Positions 46,170 to 57,706 are shown, counted from the first letter of the stretch. The stretch is DNA of 64,000 bases from Hyperoplus lanceolatus (GCA_026929865.2 CM049396.1:23393001-23457000), one strand, 5' to 3'. Made by a program: numbers and translations. Notes: generated from the sequence alone by a model not told the origin.

Positions 46170-46487
46170 GTTTAATAATACAAAAAGGTCTATTTTAATT
46201 AAATGCATGATGTATTTTAAGAAATATTAGTATTTTAGGTATTATTTTATTAAAAGAACACCTGTCCTTTGGGTTACCATCACAGCACATAGGCCTATTT
46301 TGAAGTGAAAATCACAATTAACAAACACAATAACGTTATTTTTTTCAAACAGTCTTTTAATTGTTAAGCTATTGATACAATTAAATGTGTCGACACAAGA
46401 TGGAAAACTAAAACATATCAATACATTTCTAAAATTAATATGTTAGATTTTTTAAAGCTTTAAAACACCAAAAGTGTCTGTAGTTAA

Positions 46488-46605
46488 AGGCCTACTTCAC
46501 CGGTTTGAATATGAAGGTGTATTGAATTCTGAGATCCTATGTAGTATAAATGTGCGAAAAAAATTGAAATCGGTTCATCCTAGCCTGAGAAAAGGCAGAA
46601 AGAGT
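46488..46605 (+). mobile_element. 5' end of a TTAA element, same family as 51049-54546
   Basis: A TTAA at 46484 is followed by AGGCCTACTTCACCGG and by a block including CTGAGATCCTATGTAGTATA and ATCGGTTCATCCTAGCCTGA. The block matches 51049-51165 in order with about one change in ten. No matching 3' terminus lies before the hAT at 46896, so the copy is truncated. The palindrome at 46597 begins where the similarity ends. Confidence 0.7.
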
Positions 46606-46815
46606 GTTTTTTTAACCCTATATTTCTCTTTCTCGTGACATCACAGAAAGAGAAATATAGGGTTAAAAAAAACTTACTTTGTAAATATTACTATGATGTC
46701 TTTTACTGTGACATCACAGTAATATTTACAAAGTACGTTTTTTTTTAACCCTATATTTCTCTTTCTGTGATGTCACGAGAAAGAGAAATATAGGGTTAAA
46801 AAAAACACTCTTTCT
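46597..46815. repeat. 219-bp palindrome made of three hairpins
   Basis: The left arm AGAAAGAGTGTTTTTTT pairs with AAAAAAAACACTCTTTCT at the right end, centre near 46706. Within it, 46614-46664 is a hairpin (20-nt arms AACCCTATATTTCTCTTTCT, loop CGTGACATCAC), and 46747-46797 is its exact reverse complement. 46676-46734 is a central hairpin with 17-nt arms ACTTTGTAAATATTACT. GTGACATCAC occurs in or beside every loop. Only a few bases break the overall symmetry. Confidence 0.97.
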
Positions 46816-47262
46816 ACAGTGTGTATTGAGTTTATTTAAAAATATTTGAAAATGGGGCTGCCCTCAGTTGCCCATGCACTGTGTATAGTCTATAGCAGGG
46901 GTCGGGAACCTATGGCTCGCGAGCCATATATGGCTCTTCCGGTGACGGCATATGGCTCCCAGACAATTTTGAATTGAACAAAAAATTAAATTTTTTTTTT
47001 TTTTTTTAAATTAAAAATCTGTTTGGAACTGATTTTAAAATACTTGTGACATTTCTTAATAATACTTTGTCATTTTAAAGTAAACGGAAATTAGTTTTGA
47101 AGATAGATTTCATGGGTCACGGGTCGGGTCGGGAACCAATGGCTTGCGAGCATGTCCGGGTCATTGTAAAGGTGAAGATTAGCAATTAGCAACAACAACA
47201 AAACAACACATTTTATCAGATAGCCAACTACTTTATCCGCTCCAACCCTTGTAACGGAAAAG

Positions 47263-49805
47263 ATGGCGAAAAGAAAAAAAGACGATGATTACCGTGCATT
47301 CCAGGCTGCGTGGACAGAGGAATTTGCATTTGTGGAGAGAGCTGGATCTGCGGTATGTCTAACATGCAATGATAAAATTGCATCGATGAAACGGTCGAAT
47401 ATAAAGCGGCACTTCGATACGCACCATGCTTCATTTGCATCAAAATATCCAGCGGGGGACAGCAGGAAAAAGGCATGCGAGGAGCTACAGCGGAGAGTGC
47501 AGACGAGTCAGCAGCAACTACGTGTGTGGACCAAGCAAGGTGACGGTAATTCCGCTAGCTTTGCGGGTGCTTTGGCAATAGTAAGGAATGGAAAGCCATT
47601 CGCAGATGGCGAGTATGCCAAAACATTCATGCTTGATGTGGCCAATGAACTGTTTGATGACTTCCCAAATAAAGAAAAGATAATCAAACGAATAAAAGAC
47701 ATGCCCCTGTCAGCTAGAACTGTGCACGATCGTAGCATCATGATGGCAAATCAAGTCGAGGAAACACAAATTAAGGACATAAACGCCGGAGCATACTTTT
47801 CTCTCGCGTTAGATGAGTCAACAGACGTTAGCCATCTATCTCAGTGCAGTATAATTGCCAGGTATGCTGCAGGTGACACATTGCGTGAGGAAAGCTTGGC
47901 TGTTTTGCCAATGAAAGGGACAACAAGAGGAGAGGATTTATTCACGGCTTTCAAGGAGTTTGCTAAAGAAAAAAAAATACCAATGGATAAACTTATTTCT
48001 GTCTGTACTGATGGTGCACCCTATATGTTGGGGAAGAACAAAGGATTTGTCGCGCTTCTCCGTGAACATGAAAAGAGAGCCATCCTGAGTTTTCATTGCA
48101 TCCTGCACCAGGAGGCGCTTTGCGCTCAGACGTGTGCCAAGGAGCTTGGTGAGGTGATGTCGCTGGTCATTCAAGTGGTCAACTTTATTGTTGCCCGAGC
48201 TTTAAATGATCGCCAGTTTAAAGCTCTGTTAGAAGAAGTTGGGAATCATTATCCCGGTCTGATTTTACACAGCAACGTGCGTTGGTTGTCAAGGGGGAAG
48301 GTGCTCAGCCGTTTTGCAACTTGCCTGAGTGAAATCCGGACTTTTCTTGAAATGAAAGGCGTCAAGCATCCTGAGCTAGAGAACACTGGCTGGCTCCTGC
48401 AGTTTCACTATCTCGTGGACATAACTGCCCACCTGAACCAGCTTAAAGAGGACCTATGATGCTTTTTGACTTTTATGACCTATAAACGTTGTTATGATGA
48501 TTCATAGTCATGCTTAACCATACTAAATTATCAAATAATGACTTACATGCATTTCGACATATTCCCTGCTGACCGTCTGGGGTGTCTGTGCAGAGCACTA
48601 AACACTATTCTAGCCAGTCGAGAAGTCACGTCTTCAAAGCGGTCTACCCTTTCATAATTTGTGACGTCGCATAAAACTTTGTGACGTCTCCACGCGGATG
48701 TTTCCATGTATGGTAATGCTGTCACTTCCCTGTTCGCGTCTGCCTCGCGCCCTTATAGGTCCATGCTCGCGCTTCCCGCCACTGAAAGTGTTCCGGAAGG
48801 AAGGTAACCAATCACAACGGAGTGGGGTTTGCAGGAGGGGGGAGGGGAGCGGAGATGGCCGAAGCACAGGCGGAGGGAGCCGAAGCACACACACTCAAGT
48901 GTTGACAGGATGTGCTGGATCGCCAAAATAAGAGAAAGAGCTTCCCGAAAATCTACATAGTTTTTTGTGATGTGATTCGTGTCAGGTTGCTCTATAGCAG
49001 TGTAAAACAAGAAATTAAGACCAGAAAAGTAGCATAATAGGTCCTCTTTAATGTGAAAATGCAAGGTATTGGAAATACAATCTCATCCCTTCAACAAGCA
49101 GTGTTTGCATTTGAAAGCAAGCTGGAAGTCTTTCTCAGGGACATTGAAACAGGTCGTCTTCTGCACTTTGAAAGACTGCAACAATTTAGAGATGCATGCT
49201 TAGCAAGTGACTCCACTCAACATCTGGATCTCCAGCAGCTAGCTGGCTTTACGTCCAATCTCCTGCAGTCATTCAAAGCACGTTTTGGAGAATTTTGTGC
49301 GCACACTGGGCTTTTCAAGTTCATCACTCATCCACACGAGTGTGCAGTGGACAAAATCGACCTGACATGCATCCCCGGGGTCTCTATTGGAGACTTTGAG
49401 CTGGAAGTTGCTGACCTGAAGGCATCAGACATGTGGATGAGTAAGTTCAAGACACTTAATGGAGAGTTGGAAAGTCTTGCGCGACAGCGAGCAGAGCTGG
49501 CGAGGGAACACAAATGGACAGAAATGAAAAATCTTCAACCTGAAGACCAGCTGATTCTTAAAACTTGGAACGAGCTTCCTGTGACATACCACACAATGCA
49601 GCGTGTGAGTATTGCCGTATTGACCATGTTTGGCTCGACATATGCATGCGAGCAGTCATTCTCGCATATGAGGAACATTAAGAGCAACCTACGCTCACGT
49701 TTAACTGATGGAAGCCTCAACGCCTGCATGAAGCTCAACCTCACCACGTATGAACCAGACTACAAGGCCATCAGCAAAACCATGCAGCACCAGAAGTCGC
49801 ATTAA
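47263..49805 (+). pseudogene. hAT transposase (GTF2IRD2/ZBED-like), interrupted by a MITE
   Basis: The start codon at 47263 opens MAKRKKDDDYRAFQAAWTEE, and the frame is open to 48446. It resumes in register at 49052 and runs to 49805, about 645 codons in all. Domains: a BED-type zinc finger (VCLTCND...IKRHFDTHH), LALDESTDVSHLSQCSI with the first catalytic Asp, VCTDGAPYMLG with the second, FHCILHQEALC with the conserved Cys/His, NVRWLSRGKVL, and the C-terminal dimerisation block FGSTYACEQSFSHMRNIKSN containing the catalytic Glu. The residues are those of hAT transposases of the group domesticated as GTF2IRD2 and ZBED genes. The only lesion is the MITE at 48447-49047, placed exactly at an in-frame TTAA. 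Confidence 0.95.
48447..49047 (+). mobile_element. TTAA MITE inside the hAT transposase
   Basis: It starts AGAGGACCTATGATGC and ends GCATAATAGGTCCTCT, flanked by TTAA at 48443-48446 and 49048-49051. The 601-bp body is nearly identical to 49986-50579 and also matches 32171-32785. It encodes nothing. The GC-rich middle holds GTTCCGGAAGG and a CCCTTATAGGTCC stretch. The TTAA target suggests piggyBac mobilisation, but the termini do not begin CCC, so this is an inference. Confidence 0.93.
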
Positions 49806-49985
49806 AAGTAAGACATATTTAATTTATTATATGTTAAAAATACAATATGGCTCTCAATGAAATATATTTAGAAATATTTGGGTTTTAAGGCTCTCCCAGT
49901 CAAAAAGGTTCCCGACCTCTGGTCTATAGCCTATTTCAGCCTCGTCCCAGATGAACTGATTCAAACCATTGTTATAAATCCTTAA

Positions 49986-50579
49986 AGAGGACCTATGATG
50001 CTTTTTGACTTTTATGACCTATAAACGTTGTTATGATGATTCATAGTCATGCTTAACCATACTAAATGATCAAATAATGACTTACATGCATTTCGACATA
50101 TTCCCTGCTGACCGTCTGGGGTGTCTGTGCAGAGCACTAAACACTATTCTAGCCAGTCGAGAAGTCACGTCTTCAAAGCGGTCTACCCTTTCATAATTTG
50201 TGACGTCGCATAAAACTTTGTGACGTCTCCACGCGGATGTTTCCATGTATGGTAATGCTGTCACTTCCCTGTTCGCGTCTGCCTCGCGCCCTTATAGGTC
50301 CATGCTCGCGCTTCCCGCCACTGAAAGTGTTCCGGAGGGAAGGTAACCAATCACAACGGAGTGGGGTTTGCAGGAGGGGAGCGGAGATGGCCGAAGCACA
50401 GGCGGAGGGAGCCGAAGCACACACACTCAAGTGTTGACAGGATGTGCTGGATCGCCAAAATAAGAGAAAGAGCTTCCCGAAAATCTACATAGTTTTTTGT
50501 GATGTGATTCGTGTCAGGTTGCTCTATAGCAGTGTAAAACAAGAAATTAAGACCAGAAAAGTAGCATAATAGGTCCTCT
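49986..50579 (+). mobile_element. TTAA MITE just outside the hAT 3' end
   Basis: It has the same termini and orientation as 48447-49047, with TTAA at 49982-49985 and 50580-50583. Differences seen by eye are few: AAATGATC for AAATTATC, GGAGGGAAGG for GGAAGGAAGG, and a shorter G-run. It lies 64 bp past the end of the hAT. Confidence 0.93.
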
Positions 50580-50583
50580 TTAA

Positions 50584-51044
50584 CAAACTGCTAACAAAAA
50601 CTTAACAAATCATTAATAATCATTAATTAAGAGTTTACTAATGATCTATTAACAAGTTACAACGGATAGTTATTATAAAGTGTTACCTGATTTTCTTGCC
50701 TAAATCAGCTCCTTGTGATGCTGGCCACCTCTGGTAAAACTCAGCATCCTCAGTTGAACGAATCATGAGATATCACCCCTTTAGTGTAATGGCCTATGTC
50801 AAGAGTGTGAATTAGGCCATTTTATTTAGCCTAAGTCACTAGACGGAGTGACTTAGGCAATTTTATAAGCGTTTCAAAATGGCGGTGGTTTGTAAAAAAA
50901 TATATTTTATATGAAATTATAACCAAATATGGTAAACATTTACAATAAGGTTTAGGGTTAGGGGGTTAATCAGCATTAACAGTAAGTTTATGTTTAATTA
51001 CCATGCTTATTCACATAATGCTTAGTTCATGCTTAATATCTTAG
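50584..51044. repeat. AT-rich repeat-like stretch
   Basis: ATTAATAATCATTAATTAAG at 50610 and TTAATCAGCATTAAC at 50966 resemble CATTAATTAATG-type sequence at 54730-54815. The two stretches may be halves of one repeat split by the 51049-54546 element. No gene is seen. Confidence 0.35.
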
Positions 51045-51048
51045 TTAA

Positions 51049-54000
51049 AGAATTACTCCCCCGGTGGAACCATGAATGTGTATTGAACTCTGAGATCCTA
51101 TGTAGTATAAATGTGCAAAAATTTTAGAAATCGGTTCATCCTAGCCTGAGAAAAGGCAAAAATAGTGTTTTATGGTCTCTGTTGCTGTCTATGCCTCTAA
51201 AGTCAGAAATCCTCCTACTACCACAATGCACTGCGCTCGCAGTCCTCCAAGGCCCCGCCCACATTTCCCATGTAGTCTCGTGCATAGCGTCTCGTCTGTC
51301 TGACTGATGAGAGTTGGAAAACAACAACAACTTCCAAATACAGTTGTGGGCGATACCTCGACAAATACAGACACTATTTAGATTCCACAATGAATAATTT
51401 TTTATAAAGTATACATATTTTCCGGTTTCACTGTAAAACGGAGGGAAGGAAACGCGCACTCGGCTAAGTTTGCTACAGTTTTAGTTTTTCAACATGCCTG
51501 CTGCTAGGCCCACATGCTGCGCGCTATCAACAAAACTAGCCTAGCCTTCAAACCGGAGTCTGAAACTAAATATTCTGGGCAAGGAGAGGACACTCTGGAC
51601 GGGAGGGACGTATGCGGACCGGGACCCTGTCCTATAGACTTTTCTAATGCACCACATCCTGCAGAACGCACTCGCGTACAGGTAAGACTTTCAGCCTATT
51701 AAACTATATTTCTGCTCACACAGTATGCAATTATAGCTGCTGTCTAGGGGGAGGGGGCTTGCTAAACTATTTCAGAAACAGACTAATGTAACAACCGTTT
51801 GTGAGTTTGTAAGGCAACTAAAGAAAAAAAGTGTTCATCCGCTCTCATTTTCAGTGAGTGCTCAAAGCTAACGTTTCACTTATAGTAGCCCAACTGTCAT
51901 ATTTTATGGTGATTTCAGAATCCGATGTCTACAGTCTCCCACTCAACTGCAACCAGTGCCCAAGGAGGCTGCAGTGAGCTTCACAGAGAGGATATCAGAC
52001 CCCTACCTAAGCAGCATCCCATCTAAGGCTCTGCTAATACTATGTCCTCACACCTCTAGACCTATTGTAAATATTTTGTTTGTAACTCATCCTTTATATC
52101 TTATCTTTATCATGTTCGTATATTGGACATTTTACTTTTAAGAAGTGTCTCATTGTGTGTTACCTGGTTTCTATAGCATTGAGCATGATGTCATAAGATT
52201 TTGCTTTGTAAACAATAAAATATCTTATGTTGTTGTACCTTACCTTGGACTCCTGTCTACACCCATGTTCACCATTACAGACTTGTTGGTTGTAGGCTGA
52301 AGAATAGTTACTGATTTTGATGCACAGATTACTGTATGTCATATTGTTTTTAATTTACAATTTATGAGGTAAAATATGTTATAAAATCACAAGGATGCAA
52401 GGTAGGTCCAGCATACTGACACAATCACAGGAAAAAACACAGATAAACCAGAAAAATATCGAATATTTTACAATGAAGTAAGCTCACATTTCTATATTGA
52501 TTGCATACATTTTTTGCTTATTTATTGAATACAGTAGCTGAGCATGAAGTTTGTCCTCAACCTTTTGATTAAAACGAGACCATCCACAAGTAATATGATT
52601 GCTCACAGCAATAATAGTGTGTTAGCGGTTAACTCGTTAGCTTTCAATGTAAACAGTCCGGCAAGCTATTGTCACACTACACACATTAATCGGCTTATTA
52701 TTTCAACGACCCTTGGGTGAATATAGTCATGCCATACACCGTTAGAAAGCTTAGATTGTCATGTTTGAAACGAGACCATCCACGAGTAATATGGTCAATG
52801 TAAACAGTCCGGCAAGCTATCAACACTACACATTTGCTTAGTTATTGAATGCAGTAGCTCAGCATCTGAAGATTGTCCTCAACCTTTTACCCCAGTAGAA
52901 ATGAGTATTTCTCTAATAGTACTCCAGTTGAACAGAACTCTGGTTAGTAGACAAACCACATCAACCAACTTGAATTCAAAGTTTTAATTGCAAAAATATG
53001 AACAACTATTTATCAAAATAAAATGTGTAGTGTGTTGGCTCCGGTCATTCTGGTTACAGCTGCTCTTGTCTCTTGATAGCCACGGTCCTGGGTCTCTCTC
53101 TTTGCAGGATTCACGCCAGGAAATGGCATGAATCGGCGAAATTGTCTATAAAACATTGAGCAAGACATTAGTAAGGCAAGTTAATTTTAGCTTACATGAA
53201 AAAGAATTGCAAGGTAACGTTACATTAGTTTTGCTGCCCATGTTACCAAACATAGTGCCAATAAGACATTTAGAACAGGATTCAAAACTGTAATAAGATA
53301 TAACACTTGTGCCGTGTTTACGCCTGGGACACATGGTCACACACGTCTGTGCACTGCATCTAGACTAGCTCGCAGTTTTTGTTTCCCCCACACAGCCTGT
53401 GTCTCACTGCTGCAGCCTGTTGCTACATGACTTTTTCTCTGATAATTCCCATTAATAAAGCGCTGTGTAGCTGCTCTGATCTGCTAACACAATTAAGTGC
53501 CGGGGAAAAAAAGAAAGGCAAACGCAAGATGTGTGGTGGTGGTGATGAAAGAGTAAAAATACAAACTTACTGTGTTGTGGTCGACGTCCGTCTCTCCCCG
53601 CGGGCTGTGGCTGGCGCCTCCAGTTCCCCATCTCAATACTGAAATATGTCTCCGGGTCCCTCTTTCCATATGTGGAGCAAAGCTACGGTGGAGTTTCTAA
53701 CAGTGAACGCAGCGAACACACCAGGCACAGCGGCGGGGCTCCTCGGCCACAGCATGTAGCAGCTGCTAGTGTAGCTACAGCTAGCGTCTCCTCTTCCTCC
53801 TTTCAACTATCACCTCTCTTCCTCGCTATATCCGGTGTATACAGGTAGACACGAATGTCCGTTCACTACAGTAAACATAAAAAATCCCCTTCAGGCTTTT
53901 CTAATGGAAAATCTCCTTCTGCCATGATCGGTGTTTCGGCTTCTCGCTTAGCGGGGAAGAAACATGGCGGACCTTCTGTTTACATCTCGTGAGGGAGGTC

Positions 54001-54546
54001 CCGCCTCCCTCATTCCTTATTGGTTGGCATAAAAATGTGCGGAACTAGTGGGTCTGTAGCATGGACATATAAAGAAATGGACACCGTATTGAAACATGGC
54101 GCCCATTCATTCCTATGAAAGCTGCTCATAGGCGCAGAGAAGCAACAAGGAAGTATAATCCGGAAATTCCATACGGCCCAAAGCATGACGTAGAGGCATT
54201 ACGGACCTATCAAGAAAGAGGGGCGGCAAGCGTAAAACTTCTGAGCCGTGACACGTTGGGCTAATAAACGCTTGGTGGCGTTTTGAAATGAGAAAACATA
54301 CATTTTAATAGTATATGGTCTAAAGATAAGTATGAGCCTATGATTGATATCCAGAAAAAATGTGCGGCCCTTGGGCTGTACTTGGGGGCTGGACCTTATC
54401 AGGACAGCTGGGCCAAGGGAAGACTGAGTGGGATTATCAGGACACTGGGCCAAGGGAAGACTGAGTAAAAAACAAACAAATTCCTTACATTATACTAGCC
54501 ATTTTATAATGATAGAACCCAGGTTCTGTAGCGGTAAAGTAATCCT
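51049..54546. mobile_element. Large TTAA element without recognisable transposase
   Basis: TTAA at 51045-51048 is followed by AGAATTACTCCCCCGG. Near the right end, GCGGTAAAGTAATCCT is followed by TTAA at 54547-54550. The two ends are imperfect inverted repeats. Inside, 52512-52700 is partly duplicated at 52762-52890 (GAGACCATCCAC, AACAGTCCGGCAAGCTAT, CAACCTTTT). Possible exon borders exist at 51679 (CAGGTAAG) and 51919 (TTTCAG), but no domain can be read between them. It could be a non-autonomous or eroded Kolobok/piggyBac-type element. Confidence 0.6.
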
Positions 54547-54839
54547 TTAAGCAGTTAAGTAAAATGTGTGGTAAATGATAATTGAGAATGTTTGTTGACA
54601 AATCACTTTGTCAACGTGAATATCTCCTCCCAATCTGCTACCGGTCCATACTGTGTGAGCACTGACAAATCTTGTTAATACACCTAGGCTAGGGAATTTT
54701 AACAAAGACGATCAGCTTAACCCACCTTCAATGCTAAATTGATGCTTATACAACATTAACTTAGCATTGATTAATGCTTATTAAGCATTAAATAACCATT
54801 AATTAATGCACCCTTATTGTGTGCATTAATAAGATAAGA

Positions 54840-55613
54840 AAATATAAGATAAGATAAGATCATCCTCCTCTCCACCTCCAGACTGTCCAGTTCAAGTCCC
54901 ACAACCGAGCTGGCCTTCCTCACCAGCTTGTTGAGTCTGTTTGACTCCCCAACCTTGATGCCTCCTCCCCAGCATGCCCCAGCGAAGAACAGCGTGCTGG
55001 CTACCACAGACTGATAAAATGTCCTTAGTAGCCTGCCACACACATCAAACGACCTGAGCCTCCTGACGAAGAAGAGTTTGCTCTGACTCTTCCGGTAGAG
55101 GGCCTCTGTGTTGTCTGACCAGTCCAGTTTATTGTTGATGTGTACTCCAAGGAATTTATACGAATCCACCGTCTCTATTTCAACCCCCTGGATGGTAATA
55201 GGGGTTGCGGGCTTCCTCTTCCAGCGGAAGTCCACCACCAGCCCCTTGGTGTTGCCGATGTTGAGTTGGAGGTGATTCTCCTCTGCCCATCTGACGTCCT
55301 CCACCACACCTCTGTACCCGTCCTCCCTGATGCAGCCCACGATGGAAGAGTCGTCTGAGAATTTCTGGAGATGGCAAGTTCCAGAGTTGAAGCTGAAGTC
55401 AGAGGTGTAGATGGTAAAGAGGAAGGGTGAAAGTACTGTTCCTTGGGATGCGCCAGTGTTGCTCATCACACCATCTGACAGGCCGCTCTGCAGCCGCACG
55501 TACTGTGGCCTGCTGGAAAGGTATTCACCAATCCAGGCCACCATGTCGGGGGTGTACCTGCATTGCTGAGAGCTTCTTCTCAAGCAGGGTAGGCTGGATG
55601 GTATTGAGCGCAC
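54840..55613 (-). pseudogene. Rex1-like RT, palm, thumb and C-terminus
   Basis: Key motifs are YVRLQSGLSDGVMSNTGASQ, GTVLSPFLFTIYTSDF, CHLQKFSDDSSIVGCI with the FSDD catalytic pair, ENHLQLNIGNTKGLVVDF, YKFLGVHINNKLDWSDN and FYQSVVASTLFFAGACWGGG. The open frame extends past the element's tail to 54771 only by chance. The palm residues are intact, so this half would be functional if joined. Confidence 0.88.
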
Positions 55614-56007
55614 TGGAGAAGTCGAAGAACATGACTCTCACTGAGCTCTCCGGCTTCTCCAGGTGTGAGTAAGCCCTGTGTAGCAGGTACATGATGGCGC
55701 TGTCCACGCTGAGTTGGGCCTGGTACGCGAACTGCAGTGGGTCCATGGAGTCACACATCTGGGGCTTAAGGTGATGTAGAACGAGTCTTTCGAACGTCTT
55801 CATGATGTGTGAGATCAGCACCACTGGCCTGTAATAGTTGGGAGAGCTGGGGCGAGCTATCTTAGGCACCGGAACAATGCAGGAGGTCTTCCACAGCTGG
55901 GACACCTTCTTCAGCCTCAGGGAGAGGTTGAAGAGGTGTTGGAACACTCCAGCAAGCTGTCCGGCAAACGCTTTAAGCACCTTGGGATTGATGTTGTCCG
56001 GACCCAT
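55525..56007 (-). pseudogene. Rex1-like RT, fingers region
   Basis: It reads GPDNINPKVLKAFAGQLAGV, TSCIVPVPKIARPSSPNYYR, FERLVLHHLKPQMCDSMDPL, QFAYQAQLSVDSAI and VMFFDFSSALNTIQPTLLEK. The first catalytic Asp (FDFSSA) is kept. A frameshift near 55570 passes the RT to the next frame. Confidence 0.85.
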
Positions 56008-56391
56008 TGCCTTATTCCTCTGGAGCTTTGATAGCTTCCGCCTTACCTGGCTTGATGTGATGACAAGACTGGTAACAAGGGAGGGAGGAGGGGGAAAGAC
56101 AGGGGGAGAGGGAGGGGAGGTGGAGGAGGGGGCACAGACTGACCTGCCGAGCTCACTGGGGCAGGGTTTGAGTCAAACCTGTTGAAAAATAGGTTCAGCT
56201 CATTAGCACGTTCATGTACGCCCGCCACAGCTGGACCTGGCAGTTTGTGTCCCGTGATCTTCTTCATCCCATCCCATCCCATCCTCCTTGGCACTGTTCC
56301 TTTCGAGCTTGCCCTCCAGCCTCTCCTTATAGCATGTTTTGGCCGCCTTTAGGTCCCTTCTCAGTTCCTTCTGAACTGATTTTACCCCCTC

Positions 56392-56946
56392 TCAGTCTCC
56401 TGCCATGAAAGCCCTCTTCTTCCTGTTGAGTAGGTTTTTAATGTTCTTATTGATCCAGGGTTTGTTGTTAGGAAAACAACGGACCTTCTTGATGGTTACA
56501 ACGCTGTCCTCACAGAGCCTGATGTAATCTGTAATGCAATGGGAGAGTCCCTCAATGTCACCTGCGTGGTCCTCCAGGAACAGATCCCAGTCTGTACTCT
56601 GGCAGCAGTCCTGCAGGGCCTCCTCAGCCTCTCTAGACCACACCTTCACAGTCCTGGTGGTAGCCGGCTGCTTGCTTACTACAGGCTTGTACACAGGTGT
56701 AAGGTGTATCTGGTTGTGGTCAGACTGGCCAAGGGGAGGGAGGGGAGAGGAGCTGTATGCCTCCCTCACATTGGCATAAAGCAAGTCCAGGATTTTATTT
56801 CCTCTGGTTTTACATTTCACATACTGTGTGAAGCTGGTCAGAGTTTTGGAGAGGGAGACATGATTGAAGTCTCTGTTGAATATCATGAGAGCTGTGGGGT
56901 GCCGGGTCTGTAGTCTTGCGTCGGTAGAGTGGATTAATGGTGCCAT
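56392..56946 (-). pseudogene. Rex1-like endonuclease C-terminal part
   Basis: The frame has NRDFNHVSLSKTL (the GDFN-type motif altered to RDFN), NKILDLLYANVREAY, GQSDHNQIHLTPVY with the Ser-Asp-His motif, and CFPNNKPWINKNIKNLLNRK leading toward the RT. It begins at 56946 without the catalytic Glu region, which marks the 5' truncation of this copy. It closes at 56392; the link to the RT passes through broken frames that include FFNRFDSNPAP near 56190. Confidence 0.8.
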
Positions 56947-57335
56947 TCACAGCCAAACTTCCCTCTGTCTCATGAGTCTGTGTGCTCCACTAGCATATTC
57001 AAATGTTTGTGGCATACCCTTCCTCATGGTATGTTACAGTAGTTGGGGAAAAAAAGAAACGCACTGTTTTGCCTCACTAATCCCAGAATTAATTTGGCCC
57101 AAGTCAGGTTAAAAATTGCATAAATCGCAAAGGTATGTTCATAAATTGGCCTAAGTCATTTTATCCTCTCATGTTACACAATTGACTGACATCCTTATTT
57201 GTATATCAATAGTCATCTATTGTCATAACCTTTTTGTTTGAAATTATTCATAAATATCATATACTCTATATATGGTTCAGTTTTTTCTGTTTTCTGAACA
57301 ACTTGAAAATATGACTTAGGCCATTATTTTAAGAG

Positions 57336-57706
57336 GGTGACGATATTGTAGTCTATGGATCTACCGGTTCCTGGCAACGGTAACTAGCTAGAGCCTAACG
57401 TTTAGTTATTTGGATGAGAAAGGTTGTAGGCGTTCCCGATCAGATGCACTGGAACACAGTCAGGTCGGAACTCTGAACTACAAAGTCGTAAATTTCCGAG
57501 TATAAAGGAACGCAGCAGTCAACTGAAACTGGCGTGCGACTTCGACGTCATCGTTTTCAGCCACTCGCTCTGTTCGCTGATTGGACCGCCAAAAGTTTGG
57601 CCGGAGAAGGAACCCATGAATACACTTCAGCCCCAGACTGACTACTGAAGTGAAATGAAAGTTGAGCGGAAGAAGGTAGGCGGGCGGAGCCAGGCTGGTA
57701 TTTCAC
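57336..57706. repeat. Partial copy of the 21595-22035 element
   Basis: ATTGTAGTCTATGGATCTAC, CTGGCAACGGTAACTAG, GCCTAACGTTTAGTTATTTG and AGATGCACTGGAACACAG follow the order at 21863-21990. The right end GGGCGGAGCCAGGCTGG matches the terminus near 22035. The left end is lost, and 57515-57660 holds sequence not present in the first copy. Confidence 0.75.

Larger units (their letters stand above)
46896..49921 (+). mobile_element. hAT transposon with near-intact transposase and nested MITE
   Basis: CAGGGGTCGGGAACCT at 46896 is mirrored by AGGTTCCCGACCTCTG ending at 49921 (one mismatch). It is flanked by a perfect 8-bp duplication GTCTATAG (46888-46895 and 49922-49929). Subterminal ATGGCTC repeats follow on both sides. 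The element is 3026 bp including a 601-bp MITE and its TTAA duplication; without them it is about 2.42 kb. It carries a single transposase gene. Confidence 0.97.
54838..56946 (-). mobile_element. Rex1/Babar-like LINE, 5'-truncated
   Basis: On the minus strand an endonuclease tail, RT and C-terminal region follow in order. The element ends in short CTTAT repeats (54822-54860), the kind of simple tail left by CR1-group elements. The FSDD catalytic box instead of YADD and the sequence KYLGVH-type thumb (here YKFLGVHINNKLDWS) are as I recall for fish Rex1. The endonuclease N-terminus is missing. Frame breaks occur near 55570 and 56040-56390. Confidence 0.85.

Noticed and set aside
50950..50972. 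Interstitial telomeric repeat
   Set aside because: Only about two TTAGGG-like units (TTTAGGGTTAGGGGG), too few to mean anything.
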